DNA from: Frateuria terrea
GTDB taxonomy: Bacteria > Pseudomonadota > Gammaproteobacteria > Xanthomonadales > Rhodanobacteraceae
Assembly: GCF_900115705.1 (NCBI RefSeq)
Contig: NZ_FOXL01000004.1
Coordinates: forward strand, 434,001 to 498,000
Length of the DNA stretch: 64,000 nt
Direction: 5' to 3'
The notes beneath the pieces are model-generated. The model ran no database searches, was not told where the DNA came from, and saw nothing but the letters and a program-made list of their open reading frames with translations. Positions 45,972 through 59,934 of the stretch are shown here, piece after piece. Both the position numbers and the translations under genes were made by a program. Position 1 is the stretch's first letter. Every line of letters begins with the position of its first letter.

Positions 45972-46225
45972 GCGCGGGCCGGCATCTTCCCGTTGGACCG
46001 GCGCTCGCGGCGCAGCACGCGACGATGGTGAAGGCTCATGCCCAACCAGGCGGTGAGCCCGCCCAGCAGCCAGCCGATCACCAGGGCGACCAGCAGCCCC
46101 GCGCCCTTTGGGGTCGTCACATGGAAAAAGCCCAAGTCATAGCTCACCGGGTCGGCATTGAGCGCGCCGATGACCACTCCGGCGGCGATGAAAAGCGCGA
46201 GGATGAGCAGGGCAATCAATCGCAT
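45968..46225 (-). CDS. lapA: LPS assembly protein A
   Basis: An 85-residue inner-membrane protein with two hydrophobic segments (about 4-24 and 42-63) and a basic C-terminus, the YciS/LapA layout. It works with LapB in LPS assembly. It overlaps lapB by ATGA and is the first gene of that operon, just after the ihfB terminator. Confidence 0.92.
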   Translation of the reverse strand: MRLIALLILALFIAAGVVIGALNADPVSYDLGFFHVTTPKGAGLLVALVIGWLLGGLTAWLGMSLHHRRVLRRERRSNGKMPARA

Positions 46226-46331
46226 CGCGCGACTTTACCCGAATCGGCTTGAACTGGCACGGCTGTTTACCCTGGGTCTGGCGCCTTTATCCCCGCTCCG
46301 CGGTGCCTGGCCAGCCCAGACCGCAGGCGAC

Positions 46332-46363
46332 AAAAAGGCAGGACCGGCTCGCGCCGCCTGCCT
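46332..46363 (-). terminator. Intrinsic terminator after ihfB
   Basis: On the minus strand AGGCAGGCGGC, a GCGA loop and GCCGGTCCTGCCT are followed by TTTTTG. The stem is GC-rich with a small internal mismatch and ends in a U-tract, 45 bases after the ihfB stop. A new promoter for lapAB must lie between here and 46225. Confidence 0.8.
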
Positions 46364-46409
46364 CGACTACACCGACCGGAAAGCCGGAAGCCCCGGTCTG
46401 GAAACGCCA

Positions 46410-46709
46410 TCAGGCCATTTCGGCCTGCAGCGCCAGGTTCACGCGTTCGCGCAATTCCTTGCCAGGCTTGAAATGTGGTACGTGCTTGCCCGGCAGGGCC
46501 ACCGCTTCGCCGGTCTTGGGGTTGCGCCCCATGCGCGGCGGCCGATAGTGCAGCGCGAAGCTGCCAAAGCCGCGGACCTCGATGCGCTCACCCTGGGCCA
46601 ACGCGTGGCTCATCTGCTCGATCACGCTCTTGACCGCGAGTTCGACGTCGCCAAACGCAAGATGGGTCTGGCGCCTGGCCAGCGCCTCGATCAGTTCGGA
46701 TTTGGTCAT
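46410..46709 (-). CDS. ihfB: Integration host factor subunit beta
   Basis: A DNA-bending histone-like protein that forms IHF with IhfA. The 99 residues include the N-terminal [13 protein letters not shown] and the beta-arm motif [13 protein letters not shown]. The conserved arrangement rpsA-ihfB-lapA-lapB is retained. Confidence 0.97.
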   Translation of the reverse strand: MTKSELIEALARRQTHLAFGDVELAVKSVIEQMSHALAQGERIEVRGFGSFALHYRPPRMGRNPKTGEAVALPGKHVPHFKPGKELRERVNLALQAEMA

Positions 46710-46737
46710 GGGTCCCCAATGTCCGTGACGTTAAACG

Positions 46738-46762
46738 GCGGGGCGGCTTGGTGCCGCCCCGC
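46738..46762 (-). other. Perfect hairpin between rpsA and ihfB
   Basis: A 10-base-pair stem GCGGGGCGGC / GCCGCCCCGC with a five-base loop, 33 bases after the rpsA stop. On the minus strand it is followed by CGTTTAAC, a weak U-tract, so it may be a leaky terminator between rpsA and ihfB or a 3' stabilising element. Confidence 0.6.
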
Positions 46763-46794
46763 TTCGTACTCAAGTCATTGTAATTATAAAGGAA

Positions 46795-48468
46795 TTACTC
46801 GGACTTGTTGAGCTGCTCCTTGAGCAGCGCGCCCAGCTTGGTGGTGCCACCGGAAGCGGAGCCGTATTCGGCCATCGCGTCATGCAGATCTTCCTCGTCC
46901 TTGGCACGGATCGAGAGCGCCAACTGGCGGCCCTTGCGGTCCATGCCGGTGAACTTGGCTTCCACCTTGTCGCCGACCTTCAGGTGCTGGGTGGCGTCGT
47001 CGATGCGCTCCTTGGCGATGTCGTTGGCGCGCAGGTAACCCTCCACGCCCTCGCCCAGGTCGATCACCGCACCCTTGGCGTCCACTTCCTTGACGGTACC
47101 GTTGACGATGGTGCCACGCGGATTGTTGGCCATGAACTGACCAAACGGATCCTGCTCCATCTGCTTGATGCCGAGGCTGATGCGCTCGCGCTCCGGATCG
47201 ACCGCCAGCACCACCGCTTCGATCTCGTCGCCCTTCTTGAAGTTGCGCACGAGGTCTTCGCCCGACGCCTGCCAGGAGATGTCGGACAGGTGCACCAGGC
47301 CATCGATGCCGCCGTCCAGGCCGATGAAGATGCCGAAGTCCGTGATCGACTTGATCTGGCCGGAGACCTTATCGCCCTTCTTGTGCATGGCGGCGAAGGC
47401 TTCCCACGGGTTGGAGCGGGTCTGCTTGATGCCCAGCGAGATGCGGCGACGCTCTTCATCCACGTCCAGCACCATCACTTCGGTCTCGTCGCCCACCTGC
47501 ACGACCTTGGCCGGGTTGACGTTCTTGTTGGTCCAGTCCATCTCGGACACGTGGACCAGGCCCTCGACGCCCGGCTCGATCTCGACGAAGCAGCCGTAGT
47601 CGGTGACGTTGGAGACCTTGCCGAACAAGCGCGAACCGACCGGGTAGCGACGCGAGATGTTGACCCACGGATCGTCGCCGAGCTGCTTGAGACCCAGTGA
47701 AACGCGGTTGCGCTCGCGGTCGTACTTGAGCACGCGCACGTCCAGCTCATCGCCGACGTTGACGACTTCGGACGGATGACGGACGCGCTTCCACGCCATG
47801 TCCGTGATGTGCAGCAGGCCGTCGATGCCGCCCAGGTCCACGAATGCGCCGTAGTCGGTGAGGTTCTTGACCGTGCCCTTGACCACCGCGCCCTCGGTCA
47901 GGCGCTCCAGCAGCTTCTCGCGCTCCTCGGAGAACTCGGTCTCGACGACGGCGCGGCGGCTGACGACCACGTTGTTGCGCTTGCGGTCGAGCTTGATGAT
48001 CTTGAACTCGAGGTCCTTGCCCTCGAGGTACACCGGGTCACGGACCGGGCGCACGTCGACCAGGGAGCCCGGCAGGAACGCGCGGACGTCCTTGATGTCG
48101 ACGGTGAAGCCGCCCTTGACCTTGCCGGAGATCTTGCCGGTGATGGTCTCTTCCTTGTCGAAAGCCTGCTCGAGGTCGTCCCACACCATCGAACGCTTGG
48201 CCTTCTCGCGGGAGAGCTTGGTCTCGCCGAAGCCGTCTTCCAGGGCGTCGAGGGCAACCTTCACCTCGTCGCCTACCTGCACTTCCAGCGTACCCTCTTC
48301 GTCCCTGAACTGCTCGATCGGGACGATGCCTTCGCTCTTGAGGCCGGCGTTGATCACGACGACGTCGTTGCGGATTTCCACAACGATGCCGGTGACGATG
48401 GCACCCGGCTTCAGCTTGGCGATGGCCTGCTGGCTCTGTTCAAACAGCTCGGCAAAACTTTCAGTCAT
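46795..48468 (-). CDS. rpsA: 30S ribosomal protein S1
   Basis: An mRNA-binding ribosomal protein needed for initiation on most messages. 557 residues with six S1 (OB-fold) repeats at the usual spacing; several carry typical SV.GxVxxVTDYGxFVxI patterns ([20 protein letters not shown]-like). The ATG at 48468 ([16 protein letters not shown]) matches the family; the frame is open further upstream in a shadow. It follows cmk after a spacer with a terminator-like hairpin. Confidence 0.97.
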   Translation of the reverse strand: MTESFAELFEQSQQAIAKLKPGAIVTGIVVEIRNDVVVINAGLKSEGIVPIEQFRDEEGTLEVQVGDEVKVALDALEDGFGETKLSREKAKRSMVWDDLEQAFDKEETITGKISGKVKGGFTVDIKDVRAFLPGSLVDVRPVRDPVYLEGKDLEFKIIKLDRKRNNVVVSRRAVVETEFSEEREKLLERLTEGAVVKGTVKNLTDYGAFVDLGGIDGLLHITDMAWKRVRHPSEVVNVGDELDVRVLKYDRERNRVSLGLKQLGDDPWVNISRRYPVGSRLFGKVSNVTDYGCFVEIEPGVEGLVHVSEMDWTNKNVNPAKVVQVGDETEVMVLDVDEERRRISLGIKQTRSNPWEAFAAMHKKGDKVSGQIKSITDFGIFIGLDGGIDGLVHLSDISWQASGEDLVRNFKKGDEIEAVVLAVDPERERISLGIKQMEQDPFGQFMANNPRGTIVNGTVKEVDAKGAVIDLGEGVEGYLRANDIAKERIDDATQHLKVGDKVEAKFTGMDRKGRQLALSIRAKDEEDLHDAMAEYGSASGGTTKLGALLKEQLNKSE

Positions 48469-48655
48469 GTTGATTCCAGAAATGAGAAAAGGCCCAAAGC
48501 CCCTTGTGCGCGCCGTCGGATTGATATGCGCACGAGCTAACCGGCCCACCGGTTGTGGGTGTCGCAGAAAACGCGCCCTGTGACGGACCGCCCTGTCGGC
48601 ACCGTTGACCAAAACCCCCGCCGCGGCGGAGGCGCCTAAAGCCGCGTACAGCCGG
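48469..48655 (-). promoter_or_regulatory. rpsA leader region
   Basis: 187 bases between cmk and rpsA. Rich in AT-poor potential structure; the cmk terminator lies at its far end. The rpsA promoter and the S1-binding leader used for autogenous control in enterobacteria are expected here, but no specific fold or promoter box is clear from the sequence. Confidence 0.35.
48611..48632 (-). terminator. Terminator-like hairpin after cmk
   Basis: On the minus strand CCTCCGC-CGCG-GCGGGGG is followed by TTTTGG, a 7-base-pair stem (one G-U pair) with a short U-tract, 24 bases after the cmk stop. It suggests partial separation of cmk and rpsA transcription. Confidence 0.5.
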
Positions 48656-49336
48656 TCAGGGCTGCACGACGGCAAGTACTTTCGCGACCACGGCGTCGAT
48701 CGGCATGCCGGTGGTATCCACCAGAACCGCGTCGTCGGCCGGGCGAAGCGGGGCGACGGTACGCGAAGCATCGCGTTCGTCACGCGCCTCGATCTCGCGC
48801 TGAAGGGCGCCAAGTGTAACGTTCAGCCCCTTTTCCTTCAACTGCTTATAGCGCCTTTTCGCCCGCTCGGCGGCGCTGGCGGTCAGGAACACCTTGAATG
48901 GCGCGTCGGGGAAGATCACCGTGCCCATGTCGCGCCCGTCGGCGACCAGGCCCGGGCTCTTGCGGAAACCCAACTGCAGATCGACCAGAGCCTGCCTTAC
49001 CGAAGGGATCGAGGCGATCGCCGAAGCGGCGGCACCGGCGGTTTCCGTACGCAGTTCATCGGTGGCATCGTGGCCGTTGACGATCACCCGCGTGTCGCCA
49101 CCGTCGGCGGGGGCCTGGAAACGGATTTTCGTGGACTGTGCGCAGCGGGTAACCGCCTCGGCATCGGACAGGTCCAATCCTTCGGCCCCGGCCGCATAGC
49201 CTACCGCCCGGTACAGAGCGCCCGAATCGAGCAGCCGCCAACCCAACTGCTCGGCGACCAGGCGGCTGATGGTGCCCTTGCCCGACCCGGACGGCCCGTC
49301 GATGGTGAGGACTGGGACCGGCGGCGTGCGGCTCAT
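48656..49336 (-). CDS. cmk: Cytidylate kinase
   Basis: Phosphorylates CMP and dCMP for pyrimidine nucleotide supply. P-loop GPSGSGKGT at residues 14-22, and the [12 protein letters not shown] block near 125. 226 residues. I chose the ATG at 49336 (GGGAG 4 bases upstream, family N-terminus); an earlier ATG at 49363 is possible. The cmk-rpsA-ihfB order is conserved in gammaproteobacteria. Confidence 0.95.
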   Translation of the reverse strand: MSRTPPVPVLTIDGPSGSGKGTISRLVAEQLGWRLLDSGALYRAVGYAAGAEGLDLSDAEAVTRCAQSTKIRFQAPADGGDTRVIVNGHDATDELRTETAGAAASAIASIPSVRQALVDLQLGFRKSPGLVADGRDMGTVIFPDAPFKVFLTASAAERAKRRYKQLKEKGLNVTLGALQREIEARDERDASRTVAPLRPADDAVLVDTTGMPIDAVVAKVLAVVQP

Positions 49337-49433
49337 GGGGCTCCCGATGCGGCAAAGCCCCATGTTAACGCGTTGATCACCCTCCTGGCGCGTGCTATCC
49401 AGCCGCGCATTCGCCGTTGCAGTGCCATCCGCC

Positions 49434-49560
49434 ATGGCCGATCTCCGCCGCGAGTTCGAACAGCCCGCCGGAAGTATCAAGCGTCCGGGCAACCGTCAGG
49501 ACAACGATAAGCTGCTCAAGCTCCATCCTTGTACAGACCACACCAAGGCTTGCTTGCTTT
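49434..49560 (+). pseudogene. Truncated, frameshifted acyl-CoA-binding protein (ACBP) gene
   Basis: The ATG at 49434 opens [18 protein letters not shown] and DNDKLLKL, which fits the N-terminus of ACBP (MADL...FE...RPDN..LLKLYALYKQ). Just after LLKLH, reading one base ahead restores LYRPHQG in place of LYKQATEG, so a single-base deletion is likely, and the conserved GKRPG...AKWDAW part is missing. The remnant runs into the fadH start. ACBP binds long-chain acyl-CoA, in line with the downstream beta-oxidation enzyme. Broken copy; end coordinate approximate. Confidence 0.55.
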
Positions 49561-49597
49561 CCCTCCGTCCTCCCGGCACATTCATACGACCGTTTGA

Positions 49598-51622
<2,025 letters not shown>

Positions 51623-51723
51623 GACGCCGAAAAGGAAAGCGCCCCGCGAACGACGCGTCGGTGTCGGCTCTGGGGGAGGAGGACCGAGACCGCGGGGTAG
51701 CGTCGCTGCGGGGCGAGGGCCGC

Positions 51724-51754
51724 CGCCACCTGGGGGGAGGGGGAAGGTGGCGGG
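51724..51754. other. Hairpin with all-purine loop downstream of fadH
   Basis: A perfect 9-base-pair stem CCGCCACCT / AGGTGGCGG encloses a 13-base loop made only of G and A (GGGGGGAGGGGGA). It lies in a purine-rich stretch (about 51670-51765) between fadH and the LysR gene. There is no U-tract, so it is not a classical terminator. It could form a G-rich RNA structure. Confidence 0.6.
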
Positions 51755-51764
51755 ACGAGGCAAA

Positions 51765-51829
51765 AGATACGCTCGTCACAAAACGCCATCCAATATATAT
51801 TTTGCAAACTATTTATTCGATTCGCGACT
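51765..51829 (+). promoter_or_regulatory. AT-rich promoter region of the LysR gene
   Basis: The 65 bases before the LysR start are far more AT-rich than their surroundings (ATATATATTTTGCAAACTA), with TATATA-type -10 candidates at about 51795-51801. Leader to the ATG would be short. LysR regulators usually bind such AT-rich palindromes near their own start; an exact T-N11-A box could not be fixed. Confidence 0.4.
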
Positions 51830-52741
51830 ATGTTCGATCTCCGCCAACTCCGCTATTTCGTGGCCGTCGCCGAGGAGTTGAGCTTCACCCGCGCCGCCCA
51901 GCGCCTGCACATCTCCCAGCCCCCGCTGTCGCAACAGATCCAGGCGCTGGAACAGGATCTCGGCACCCGTCTGCTGGACCGCGACAAGCGCAACGTGGCG
52001 CTGACCGAACCGGGACGCATTCTGCTGGAAGAGGCGCGGCAGATCCTGGCCAAGGCGGAGGAAACCCGCGCCCATGTCAGCGATGCGGCAGCCGGCTTCA
52101 GCGGCGCGTTGCGGCTGGCCTACACGATTTCGGTCACCTTCCACCGTGCGCTGCCGCAGACTCTGCTGCGCTTCCGCCAGAACGCACCCAAAGTGCGCAT
52201 GCAACTGCACGAGATGTACAGCGAGCCGCAGTTCGCCGCGCTGCGGGCCGAGCAGATCGACGTCGGCTTCGTGCGCGACGAGCCGCGCCACCCGTCGGAT
52301 GCGCAGGCGTTACGCATGGACGTGATCGACTACGAGCCGCTGGTGCTGGCCGTTCCCTGCGGGCACCGGCTGGCCGAGCAGGACAGTGTCCACTTCGGTT
52401 CGCTCGCCAGCGAATCCTTCGTGAGCCAGCCACGCGAGCTGGCCGCGACCTTGTACGACCGGCTGGTGCAGTTGGGCGCCAAGGCAGGCTTCCATCCGCT
52501 GATCGGCCAGCAGGCGCAGCAGATCAATGGCCTGCTGGCCCTGGTCGCCGCGGGCATCGGACTGGCGCTGGTACCGGCCAGCATGCGCGCGGTGCAACTG
52601 GGCGGCGTCAGCTATGTCTCGCTGGAGGACCCGGACGCCTACCTGCTGCTGGCAGTGGCCAGCCGCAAGGACAACCCATCGCCGGTGCTGGCCAAGTTCC
52701 TGCAGATCGTCAAGGGCGTCGAGGATGCACATGACTTGTGA
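51830..52741 (+). CDS. LysR-family transcriptional regulator
   Basis: A 303-residue regulator with the N-terminal winged helix-turn-helix (residues 1-60: LRQLRYFVAVAEELSFTRAA, ISQPPLSQQIQALEQDLG) and a C-terminal effector domain (about 90-300), most like the BenM/CatM/CysB-type group. Its targets are unknown; it is tandem with fadH, so control of fatty-acid or aromatic catabolism is possible. Start at the ATG 51830. Confidence 0.92.
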   Translation: MFDLRQLRYFVAVAEELSFTRAAQRLHISQPPLSQQIQALEQDLGTRLLDRDKRNVALTEPGRILLEEARQILAKAEETRAHVSDAAAGFSGALRLAYTISVTFHRALPQTLLRFRQNAPKVRMQLHEMYSEPQFAALRAEQIDVGFVRDEPRHPSDAQALRMDVIDYEPLVLAVPCGHRLAEQDSVHFGSLASESFVSQPRELAATLYDRLVQLGAKAGFHPLIGQQAQQINGLLALVAAGIGLALVPASMRAVQLGGVSYVSLEDPDAYLLLAVASRKDNPSPVLAKFLQIVKGVEDAHDL

Positions 52742-52805
52742 AACCCGCAGGCAGCCGCTACACTTGCCAGCTTGAATTTTCCCGATTTGGTTCCAGGAGC
52801 TGGCC

Positions 52806-52931
52806 GTGAAGGTGCTTTCCTCTCTGAAGTCCGCCAAGCAGCGGCACCGTGACTGCAAGGTCGTGCGCCGTCGCGGCAAGGTCTTCGTGATCTGCAAGAG
52901 CAACCCGCGGTTCAAGGCGCGCCAGCGCTGA
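52806..52931 (+). CDS. rpmJ: 50S ribosomal protein L36 (YkgO-like)
   Basis: A 41-residue basic protein: [41 protein letters not shown]. It starts with GTG, with AGGAG 7 bases upstream. The sequence is of the longer L36 form (YkgO-like) found as the sole or alternative L36 in Xanthomonadales; the zinc-ligand set of the classical form is not complete (only two cysteines). It lies alone, not in the spc operon, and is followed by a bidirectional terminator. Confidence 0.95.
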   Translation: MKVLSSLKSAKQRHRDCKVVRRRGKVFVICKSNPRFKARQR

Positions 52932-52948
52932 TTCGCCGGGTTGGACGC

Positions 52949-52976
52949 AAAAAGGCCGCTTGATGCGGCCTTTTTT
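52949..52976. terminator. Bidirectional terminator between rpmJ and greA
   Basis: AAAAAGGCCGC, loop TTGAT, GCGGCC, TTTTTT. The A-tract on one side and T-tract on the other make it an intrinsic terminator for rpmJ on the plus strand and for greA-carBA transcription on the minus strand. Confidence 0.9.
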
Positions 52977-53026
52977 GTTGCCTGCATTTCCGTGCAGGAC
53001 CCACCCCAGGGGCCGCCTACCTGAGG

Positions 53027-53054
53027 GGCAAGGCGGGCTGAAGCCCACCCTGCC
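53027..53054. repeat. Palindromic intergenic repeat with GGGCTTCAGCCC core
   Basis: The imperfect palindrome GGCAAGGCGGGCTGAAGCCC, continuing to 53054, pairs at 11 of 13 positions in the greA 3' flank. The core (GGGCTTCAGCCC on the minus strand) recurs at about 30702-30713 between comEC and lolD, also intergenic. The shape fits a short dispersed REP-like element. Confidence 0.5.
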
Positions 53055-53068
53055 CCGCCCATGGTGGC

Positions 53069-53541
53069 TCACTCGTAGCGGACGCCGGTGATCTCGTAGC
53101 GCTTGACGCCGTTGGGCGCCCTGAACTCGAAGCTGTCGCCTTCGCTCTTGCCGATCAGCGCGCGGGCGATCGGCGAGGACACCGCGATGAGGCGCTGCTT
53201 GATGTCGGCCTCCAGGTCGCCCACGATCTGGTAGGTCACCGCCTCGCCGGAGTCCTCGTCCTCCAGGTCCACCGTGGCGCCGAATACCACCTTGCTGCCT
53301 GCGCCGAGCTTGGACACGTCGATCACCTCGGCGGTGGACAACGCCGCCTCCAGCTCGCCGATGCGGCCCTCGATGAAACTCTGCTGCTCGCGCGCTGCGT
53401 GGTATTCGGCGTTTTCCTTCAGGTCGCCGTGGGCGCGAGCTTCGGCGATCGCAGCGATGATGCGCGGACGCTCGCTCGACTTGAGGCGGTCCAGTTCGGC
53501 GCGCAGGCGTTCCGAACCGGCCTTGGTCATGGGGGCGCGAC

Positions 53542-53545
<4 letters not shown>
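53069..53545 (-). CDS. greA: Transcription elongation factor GreA
   Basis: Rescues backtracked RNA polymerase by stimulating transcript cleavage. 158 residues: N-terminal coiled coil (about 5-75) with the acidic tip region [13 protein letters not shown], and a C-terminal FKBP-like domain starting near 80. The ATG at 53545 overlaps the carB stop (ATGA); a shorter start at an internal Met (MTKAGSERL) is the usual N-terminus in other species. Confidence 0.96.
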
Positions 53546-56768
<3,223 letters not shown>

Positions 56769-56769
<1 letters not shown>

Positions 56770-57896
56770 TAGCGGGCCTCCTGCATGAGCTGCGCGAAGC
56801 GCGCGAAGAGATAGCCGACGTCATGCGGCCCCGGGGCGGCTTCCGGATGGCCCTGGAAGCAGAACGCCGGACGATCGGTGAGCGCGAAGCCCTGCAGCGA
56901 GCCGTCGAACAACGAGGTGTGGGTGACGCGCACGTTGGCCGGCAGCGTGGCCGGGTCCACCGCGAAACCGTGGTTCTGGCTGGTGATCAGCACGCGGCCG
57001 TCGTCATGGTCCTTCACCGGGTGGTTGGCGCCGTGGTGGCCGAACTTCATCTTCAGGGTCCTCGCGCCGAGCGCCAGGCCCATCAACTGGTGGCCCAGGC
57101 AGATGCCGAACAGCGGGATCTGCGCATCGAGGAAGGCTTTGGTCGCCGCGATGGCATAGTCGCACGCGGCCGGGTCGCCCGGGCCGTTGGACAGGAACAC
57201 GCCATCGGGCTTCAACGCCAGCACTTCGGCAGCCGGCGTCTGGGCCGGCACCACGGTAACGTCGCAGCCGTGGCTGGCCAGCAGGCGCAGGATATTGAGC
57301 TTGGTGCCGAAGTCGTACGCGACCACCTTGTAACGCGTATCCGGCTCGGCGAAGGCCGTGCGATCGAGGTCGTACACGCCCTCGGTCCAGCGGTAGGGCT
57401 CGCGCACGCTCACCACCTTGGCCAGGTCCATGCCGTTCAAGCCCGGGAAAGCGCGCGCCTTGGCCAGCGCCGTTTCGGCATCACTCCCCTCGCCAGCCAG
57501 GATGCAGCCGTTCAGCGCGCCCTTGTCGCGCAGGATGCGGGTGAGGCGGCGGGTGTCGATGCCGGCGATCGCCACGATGTTCTGGCGCGACAGGTAGTCG
57601 GGAAGGCTTTCGGTGCTGCGCCAGTTGCTCGGACGGCGAGGCACGTCGCGCACGATCAGGCCGGCGGCCTGTACGCGGGTGGACTCGGCGTCGGCCGGAT
57701 TGACGCCGGTGTTGCCGACGTGCGGGTACGTGAGGGTGACGATCTGGCGGGCGTAGGAAGGATCGGTGAGGATCTCCTGGTAGCCCGTCATCGCCGTGTT
57801 GAAAACCACCTCGCCGACGGTTTCGCCAGTCGCGCCCACGGCATGGCCGTGGAACACGCTGCCATCTTCGAGGGCAAGCAGAGCGGGAATGGGCAT
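56769..57896 (-). CDS. carA: Carbamoyl-phosphate synthase small subunit
   Basis: The glutaminase subunit that supplies ammonia to CarB. 375 residues: N-terminal domain with [21 protein letters not shown], and a C-terminal class I amidotransferase with the nucleophilic Cys in [11 protein letters not shown] and the His/Glu in GHPEAAPGP. The ATG at 57896 is the conserved start; the open frame upstream is a shadow. Confidence 0.98.
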
Positions 57897-57920
57897 GGGG
57901 CCGCCTTTAGGTGCAGCAAA

Positions 57921-57952
57921 GTCCGCAAGCCGCTGGAAGCAGGCTTGTGGAC
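57921..57952 (-). other. Hairpin in the carAB leader
   Basis: On the minus strand GTCCACAAGCC and GGCTTGCGGAC (10 of 11 pair) enclose a ten-base loop, 25 bases before the carA start codon and inside the predicted 80-base leader. It is followed by TTTGCTGC, too short a U-tract for a strong terminator. It may control carAB by RNA folding. Confidence 0.5.
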
Positions 57953-57984
57953 CTTGGGTCGGAAGAAGTCTCGGGCGGGACGCA

Positions 57985-58013
57985 ATGATAGAAGCGGGGG
58001 CCGAATCTGTCCA
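57985..58013 (-). promoter_or_regulatory. Sigma-70-like promoter of carAB
   Basis: On the minus strand TGGACA, 17 bases, TATCAT: five of six matches to each consensus hexamer with ideal spacing. It would start transcription about 80 bases before the carA ATG. No sequence that I can name as an ArgR or PurR box overlaps it. Confidence 0.6.
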
Positions 58014-58096
58014 CCGCACGGGAGCGTGAACAACGCGGGCGTCTGTGCGCTGTCGGCGCGCGCTAAACTGGCCGTATTCCGTTCGCCCGGCCGTCC

Positions 58097-58792
58097 ATGA
58101 ACGCCACCGTCCTGCTCGATCCCGCCCGCCTCGACCGCCCCGATACGGACGTGCGGCGCGAGCCGTTCCCGCTCCTGATCGCCCACGGCCAATTGCCGGA
58201 CGACGCGCGCGCCGGCCTCGAACGCGACTTTCCGCGCTACACGAGCGCAGGCTTCTTTCCCTACGACCCTGCCGACTGCGGTCCGTCGATCAATGCGCTG
58301 GTGGCGAACCTGACAGCACCGGCTTTCGCCCGCGCGATCGGCGAACGCCTGGGCATCGACGACCTGGGCCGATACCCGACGCTGGTAACGCTGTGCCGCT
58401 ACCTCAACAAGCGCCACGGAACCATCCATACCGACAGCAAATCCAAGGTCGCCACCGCCCTGCTCTACCTCAACGGGCAATGGCCGGACACGAGCGACGG
58501 CTGCCTGCGGTTCCTGCATCGCATCGACGACATCGACGCCCTGGTCGCCCCCGAGCTCACTCCGCTGTATGGCGAATTCGCCGTGTTCAAGCGTTGCGAG
58601 AACTCGTTCCATGGCCACCTGCCCTTCGAAGGCGAGCGCCGGGTCGTGCAGGTCGCCTGGCTGACCAGCGAGGAGGAAAAGTTGCGCAAGACGCGGCGCG
58701 GGAGGTTCTCGCGCACCTTCAAGAAGCTCGTCGGCGCGCTCGATCGCAAGTTCGGCGCCGGCCGCGACCGCAGCGCCGCGCATCGCGACTAA
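58097..58792 (+). CDS. 2-oxoglutarate/Fe(II)-dependent dioxygenase
   Basis: A 231-residue double-stranded beta-helix enzyme. The iron triad is visible: His111 and Asp113 in HTDSKSK and His172 in SFHGH, with Arg181/182 in GERR as the likely 2-oxoglutarate ligand, matching the prolyl 4-hydroxylase-like 2OG-FeII_Oxy_3 family. The C-terminus is basic. Substrate unknown. It stands divergent from carA and ends three bases from the convergent exchanger gene. Confidence 0.85.
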   Translation: MNATVLLDPARLDRPDTDVRREPFPLLIAHGQLPDDARAGLERDFPRYTSAGFFPYDPADCGPSINALVANLTAPAFARAIGERLGIDDLGRYPTLVTLCRYLNKRHGTIHTDSKSKVATALLYLNGQWPDTSDGCLRFLHRIDDIDALVAPELTPLYGEFAVFKRCENSFHGHLPFEGERRVVQVAWLTSEEEKLRKTRRGRFSRTFKKLVGALDRKFGAGRDRSAAHRD

Positions 58793-58795
58793 CCC

Positions 58796-59794
58796 TCAGG
58801 CCAGGTGCCAGGCCACGAAGGCGGCGAACACGCCATACAGCAGTCCCACCGGCACCAGCCAGCGCGCCTTGACGTGCCCGCGCTGGAACAGCCACCACAG
58901 ATAGCCGATCGCCACCGTGGTGAGCGCGCCGGCCACGATCAATGGCTCGTCGAACAGCCACGGGGTAAAGAACAAGGCCAGCGAGCTGGGAATGGTCGCC
59001 TGGATCATCATGGCGCCGGAGATATTCGCCAACGCCAGGCGTTCCTTGCCCTGGCGCACCCAGATCAACGCATTGACGGTCTCGGGCAATTCGGTCGCCA
59101 CCGGGCTCAGCACCAGCGCCACCAGGTGCGGCGAGAGACCAAAAGCCATCCCGATCACCTCGATCTGCGTCACGAATACGCGTGAGGCGATGGCGATCAC
59201 GACCAATGCCAGCACACTCTGGGTTGCCACGCGCCACATCGCCGGATCGTCCGCATGCGGCTGGAATTTCAGTGGTTCGAGTTCCTCTTCTTCCGATGCC
59301 GTCTCGGCGCTCCTTAGCTCGCGCCACACGTACAGGCCGTAGGCGGCGATGAACAGCACGCCCAGCCACGGCTTGAACGCGAATGCGACCAGGCCCAGCG
59401 TGCACTTGACCGCGAAGATCGACAGGAACCAGCGCTGGTCGCGGGCAAGACGCGCGTTGTCCACCTTCACGAGTGCGTTGGGGCGCTTGAGCCGATGTCG
59501 GTTGCCCCACAACGCGACGCCGACCACGGCGTAGGCGATGGTGCCAAGCACCAGCGGTCCGCCCAGCGCGGCGCCGACGCCGATGTCCCGCTGTTCGGGC
59601 GAGTGCCCGAACACCACGGCAATGAAAGTGACCGCACTTTCCGGCAGCGCGGTACCGAACGCCGCGAGCACCGTGCCGGTCGCGGTCGCATCGAGCCGGA
59701 ATTTCCGGCCGAGCCATTCGATGCCGTTGACGAAGTACTCGCAGGCCGCGTAAATCGCGCCGGCAGAAAGCAGGAACCACAACGTGGTGAGCAT
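58796..59794 (-). CDS. Sodium/calcium exchanger (CaCA) family membrane protein
   Basis: A polytopic inner-membrane protein of 332 residues with about ten hydrophobic segments and the two signature repeats of the family: FGTALPESAVTFIAVVFG in the first half (alpha-1) and SPVATELPETVNALIWVRQG in the second (alpha-2). An acidic cytoplasmic loop (EEEELEPL) lies between the halves. It probably exchanges cations such as calcium for sodium or protons; specificity unknown. The ATG at 59794 overlaps an upstream small ORF (TGATG). Confidence 0.85.
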   Translation of the reverse strand: MLTTLWFLLSAGAIYAACEYFVNGIEWLGRKFRLDATATGTVLAAFGTALPESAVTFIAVVFGHSPEQRDIGVGAALGGPLVLGTIAYAVVGVALWGNRHRLKRPNALVKVDNARLARDQRWFLSIFAVKCTLGLVAFAFKPWLGVLFIAAYGLYVWRELRSAETASEEEELEPLKFQPHADDPAMWRVATQSVLALVVIAIASRVFVTQIEVIGMAFGLSPHLVALVLSPVATELPETVNALIWVRQGKERLALANISGAMMIQATIPSSLALFFTPWLFDEPLIVAGALTTVAIGYLWWLFQRGHVKARWLVPVGLLYGVFAAFVAWHLA

Positions 59795-59934
59795 CAATGC
59801 GTATCCGGCCGGGCGAGCGGAAAACCGATGGCACGACGATGCGGCCCGCCCGGCAAGGGTTCGAGCGCATCGTGGCCAAAGGTCTCGCCGGGCAGCGCTC
59901 CGCCGGCTTGCGGCGGCGCGGCCATCCACGCCAT
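59794..59934 (-). CDS. Possible small protein coupled to the exchanger gene
   Basis: A 46-codon frame (MAWMAAPPQAGGALPGETFG...) that ends in TGATG with the exchanger start, the same overlap used by true gene pairs here. The peptide is Pro/Gly-rich and has no membrane segment or family that I recognise. A palindrome GGAGCGA-G-TCGCTCC lies at its start. No good ribosome-binding site is visible. The frame could extend to 60027. Treat as doubtful. Confidence 0.25.
   Translation of the reverse strand: MAWMAAPPQAGGALPGETFGHDALEPLPGGPHRRAIGFPLARPDTH

Noticed and set aside
46226-46331. Small ORF between lapA and the ihfB terminator
   Set aside because: Short frames lack ribosome-binding sites and conserved start context; likely promoter DNA of lapAB.
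51695-51765. Canonical G-quadruplex motif
   Set aside because: Only three long G-runs are close together, with the fourth run shorter or far, so the strict four-run pattern is not met; reported as a hairpin with a purine loop instead.
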